From assembly GCA_030145595.1 (NCBI GenBank), contig JAQYVG010000178.1, positions 1-7,106 of the forward strand: 7,106 nt of DNA, given 5' to 3'. Below the pieces are notes generated by a model. The model searched no databases. It was not told where the DNA came from and saw nothing but the letters and a program-made list of their open reading frames with translations. Position numbers and translations under genes: made by a program. This document shows positions 5,859 to 7,106 of this stretch, in pieces. The DNA comes from Desulfobacterales bacterium (GTDB taxonomy: Bacteria > Desulfobacterota > Desulfobacteria > Desulfobacterales > UBA11574). Numbering within the stretch: position 1 is the stretch's first letter; each line of letters starts with the position of its first letter.

Positions 5859-6350
5859 ATGATGGAAACTGAAAATCGAGATTATCCTAATATTTCGGGC
5901 AGACGCTCTGGTTACGACCGCAGGGTATTAGCTGATTCTCATTACAGGTCAATTGAAAAACGAGCCACTCCCGACAGAAGAAATGGACCACAGAAAAGGA
6001 CAGACAAACGATATAGAGTTAAGGATCTCACCTTTGTCAAACTCAGATCTAAATCTGAAATAGAAATCGGACAACTCTTAGATATAAGCATGGAGGGGCT
6101 TGCGTTTCGCTGCTTTGTAGATAACAAACAACCACGAAACTATTATAATTTGGGACTATTTTTATCTGGTGGTGGTTTCAGTATTGACCAGATCCCTTTC
6201 AAGGCTGCTTCAAACATTGAACTTGCTAATAACTCACAATTTAGCACAATAATTCTAAAACGATACGGTGTGCAATTCGAGAAGTTGACGCCCGATCAAA
6301 CAAACAGTTTGGATCATTTTCTGCTAAACTATACTTTAGGCGAGGCTTAA
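5859..6350 (+). CDS. PilZ-domain protein with N-terminal arginine-rich repeats
   Basis: A 163-residue cytoplasmic protein, predicted to bind cyclic di-GMP. The two signatures of the PilZ family are present: RxxxR as R47-TDK-R51 and DxSxxG as D75-IS-MEG80. The beta-barrel would span roughly residues 46-155. Before it, residues 14-51 are rich in RR/DRR units (GRRSGYDRR, EKRATPDRR), a basic linker seen in PilZ proteins of this bacterial group. No output domain is attached, so it probably acts by binding a partner. Two adjacent in-frame ATGs exist: a strong AAGGAGGT (5839-5846) lies 12 nt before the first, while AGGA (5851-5854) lies 7 nt before the second (5862), so translation could begin at either. 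It is divergent from the radical SAM gene. The next gene is another PilZ protein 144 bp downstream on the same strand. Confidence 0.85.
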   Translation: MMETENRDYPNISGRRSGYDRRVLADSHYRSIEKRATPDRRNGPQKRTDKRYRVKDLTFVKLRSKSEIEIGQLLDISMEGLAFRCFVDNKQPRNYYNLGLFLSGGGFSIDQIPFKAASNIELANNSQFSTIILKRYGVQFEKLTPDQTNSLDHFLLNYTLGEA

Positions 6351-6434
6351 ACGAATCAGGCCGGTGAGAAATCCGGGTTAATTGACCCTCACAGTAAAAT
6401 ACTCCCTTTTGGGGACGTCTATACATTGTTTAAC

Positions 6435-6464
6435 TGATTGTATTAAGGTCCTATGCCGTATTAT
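6435..6464 (+). promoter_or_regulatory. Weak promoter candidate for the second PilZ gene
   Basis: TATTAT (6459-6464) is a fair -10 box; TGATTG (6435-6440) with an 18-bp spacer is a poor -35 box. The 144-bp gap between the PilZ genes leaves room for a separate promoter, but no terminator with a T-run separates them, so cotranscription is equally possible. Confidence 0.25.
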
Positions 6465-6494
6465 ATGGTATCAAAATAGCAAAGAAGGTATATC

Positions 6495-6968
6495 ATGCCA
6501 AACACGAAAAAGATGATTGAGCAACGCAAGCATAAACGCTTTCATGTCCAAAACGGTACGTATGCTATGCTCAAATATAAACCTGCTATGATGGGCCAAA
6601 TCACGAATATGAGTAAGGACGGACTGTCGATTCGTTATATCGATGGGGAACAACAGTTAAGTGATTCCAACGTATTAGATATATTCATGACAGAGAATAG
6701 CTTTTATATTGAAAAATTGCAGGTCAAAACCATTTCTGATCGTGAAGTAACTGATAAGCATTCTTCCGATTCCAACAAGGTAAGGCAACGAGGTATCCAA
6801 TTTGAAGGGCTGAATCCCATCCAACTATTTCAGTTATATTATCTGCTCCAAAACCATACAGCAGATAGGCGCTCTGTCAAAGACCGCAGGCAACTGGACC
6901 AAGCCCCGTATAGCGGCGCAGACAAGAGAAAAATAATCGAGAGAAGGAAAAGCCAGCTATACGCGTGA
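6495..6968 (+). CDS. PilZ-domain protein with C-terminal arginine-rich repeats
   Basis: A 157-residue cytoplasmic protein, predicted cyclic di-GMP receptor. RxxxR is at R11-KHK-R15 (QRKHKRFHV) and the second motif is the N-type N38-MS-KDG43, so both ligand-binding elements are present. The barrel covers about residues 10-120. The tail, residues 123-157, is strongly basic with DRRSVKDRR, ADKRK and ERRK units, resembling the RR/DRR stretch at the opposite end of the neighbouring PilZ protein. AGAAGG (6483-6488) lies 6 nt before the ATG, so the start is well supported. The two proteins look like diverged relatives rather than recent duplicates: outside the motifs there is little identity. No enzymatic or membrane domain indicates the output. 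Confidence 0.85.
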   Translation: MPNTKKMIEQRKHKRFHVQNGTYAMLKYKPAMMGQITNMSKDGLSIRYIDGEQQLSDSNVLDIFMTENSFYIEKLQVKTISDREVTDKHSSDSNKVRQRGIQFEGLNPIQLFQLYYLLQNHTADRRSVKDRRQLDQAPYSGADKRKIIERRKSQLYA

Positions 6969-7106
6969 TATTTCTTGTACTCTTCTTCAAAAGTTATACC
7001 CAAAACCTTCCGTTTTATAACAGGCCCCTCTCAGACACGCTATTTCCCCGGCCCCGGACTCTTTAGGGTTCGCGCAAAAATAACTTCACAGAATTGGCGC
7101 TCAGAT
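6969..7106. other. Non-coding right edge
   Basis: No gene, terminator or tRNA was recognised in these 138 bases. The last ~45 bases (from GGGTTCGCGCAAAAATAAC) have the look of a dispersed repeat or insertion-sequence end, but only a partial copy is in view and this is an impression, not a demonstrated match. Confidence 0.3.

Noticed and set aside
6375..6388. GGGTTAATTGACCC near-palindrome between the PilZ genes
   Set aside because: Short, single copy, not followed by a T-run and not placed on a recognisable promoter, so neither a terminator nor an operator can be supported.

Overview
The window looks like a chromosomal segment of a Gram-negative anaerobe of the Desulfobacterota (former Deltaproteobacteria, Desulfobacterales-like). 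This is inferred from the style of the genes: an IleS with an HIGT active site, a small CxxC zinc-ribbon protein and an HNH protein of types I associate with sulfate reducers, PilZ proteins carrying arginine-rich RRxxxDRR stretches, a selenocysteine codon, and many palindromic intergenic repeats. No rRNA, tRNA, CRISPR array or intact transposase was seen.

Layout, left to right. Positions 1-52 (minus) may hold the first codons of the gene after ileS, possibly lspA. Positions 192-2990 (minus) are a complete isoleucyl-tRNA synthetase gene. Positions 2991-3458 carry no gene but contain a ~98-bp palindromic repeat and a strong terminator for the next gene. Positions 3459-3965 (minus) encode an HNH endonuclease-family protein and 4191-4424 (minus) a 77-residue zinc-ribbon-like protein. 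Both are preceded, 14-15 nt before the start codon, by the same hairpin repeat. Positions 4425-4685 hold that repeat and a second palindromic element. Positions 4686-5678 (minus) encode a radical SAM protein. Positions 5859-6350 and 6495-6968 (plus) encode two PilZ-domain proteins. The last 138 bases show no gene.

The main result is the radical SAM gene. A conventional reading gives only a 291-residue protein from a TTG codon, without the cluster-binding motif. Reading upstream in the same frame through one TGA (5600-5598) gives a 330-residue protein starting at an ATG. Its N-terminus carries C20-x3-C24-x2-U27, with TGA exactly where the third cysteine of the radical SAM CxxxCxxC motif belongs. 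Just after the TGA, a C/G stem closes a GGUC tetraloop whose first G lies 18 nt past the codon, the geometry of the E. coli fdhF SECIS as I recall it. This is best read as a selenocysteine-containing radical SAM enzyme (CxxxCxxU). Its promoter (TTGAGA-N17-TAAAAT) is overlaid by two copies of the perfect inverted repeat TTATGTA-N6-TACATAA, so it is probably under tight repression.

The HNH, zinc-ribbon and radical SAM genes share a strand but are separated by 225-261 bp of repeat-rich DNA, so they are not clearly one operon. The divergent PilZ pair points to c-di-GMP-responsive functions and has no evident link to the radical SAM gene beyond sharing the intergenic region.
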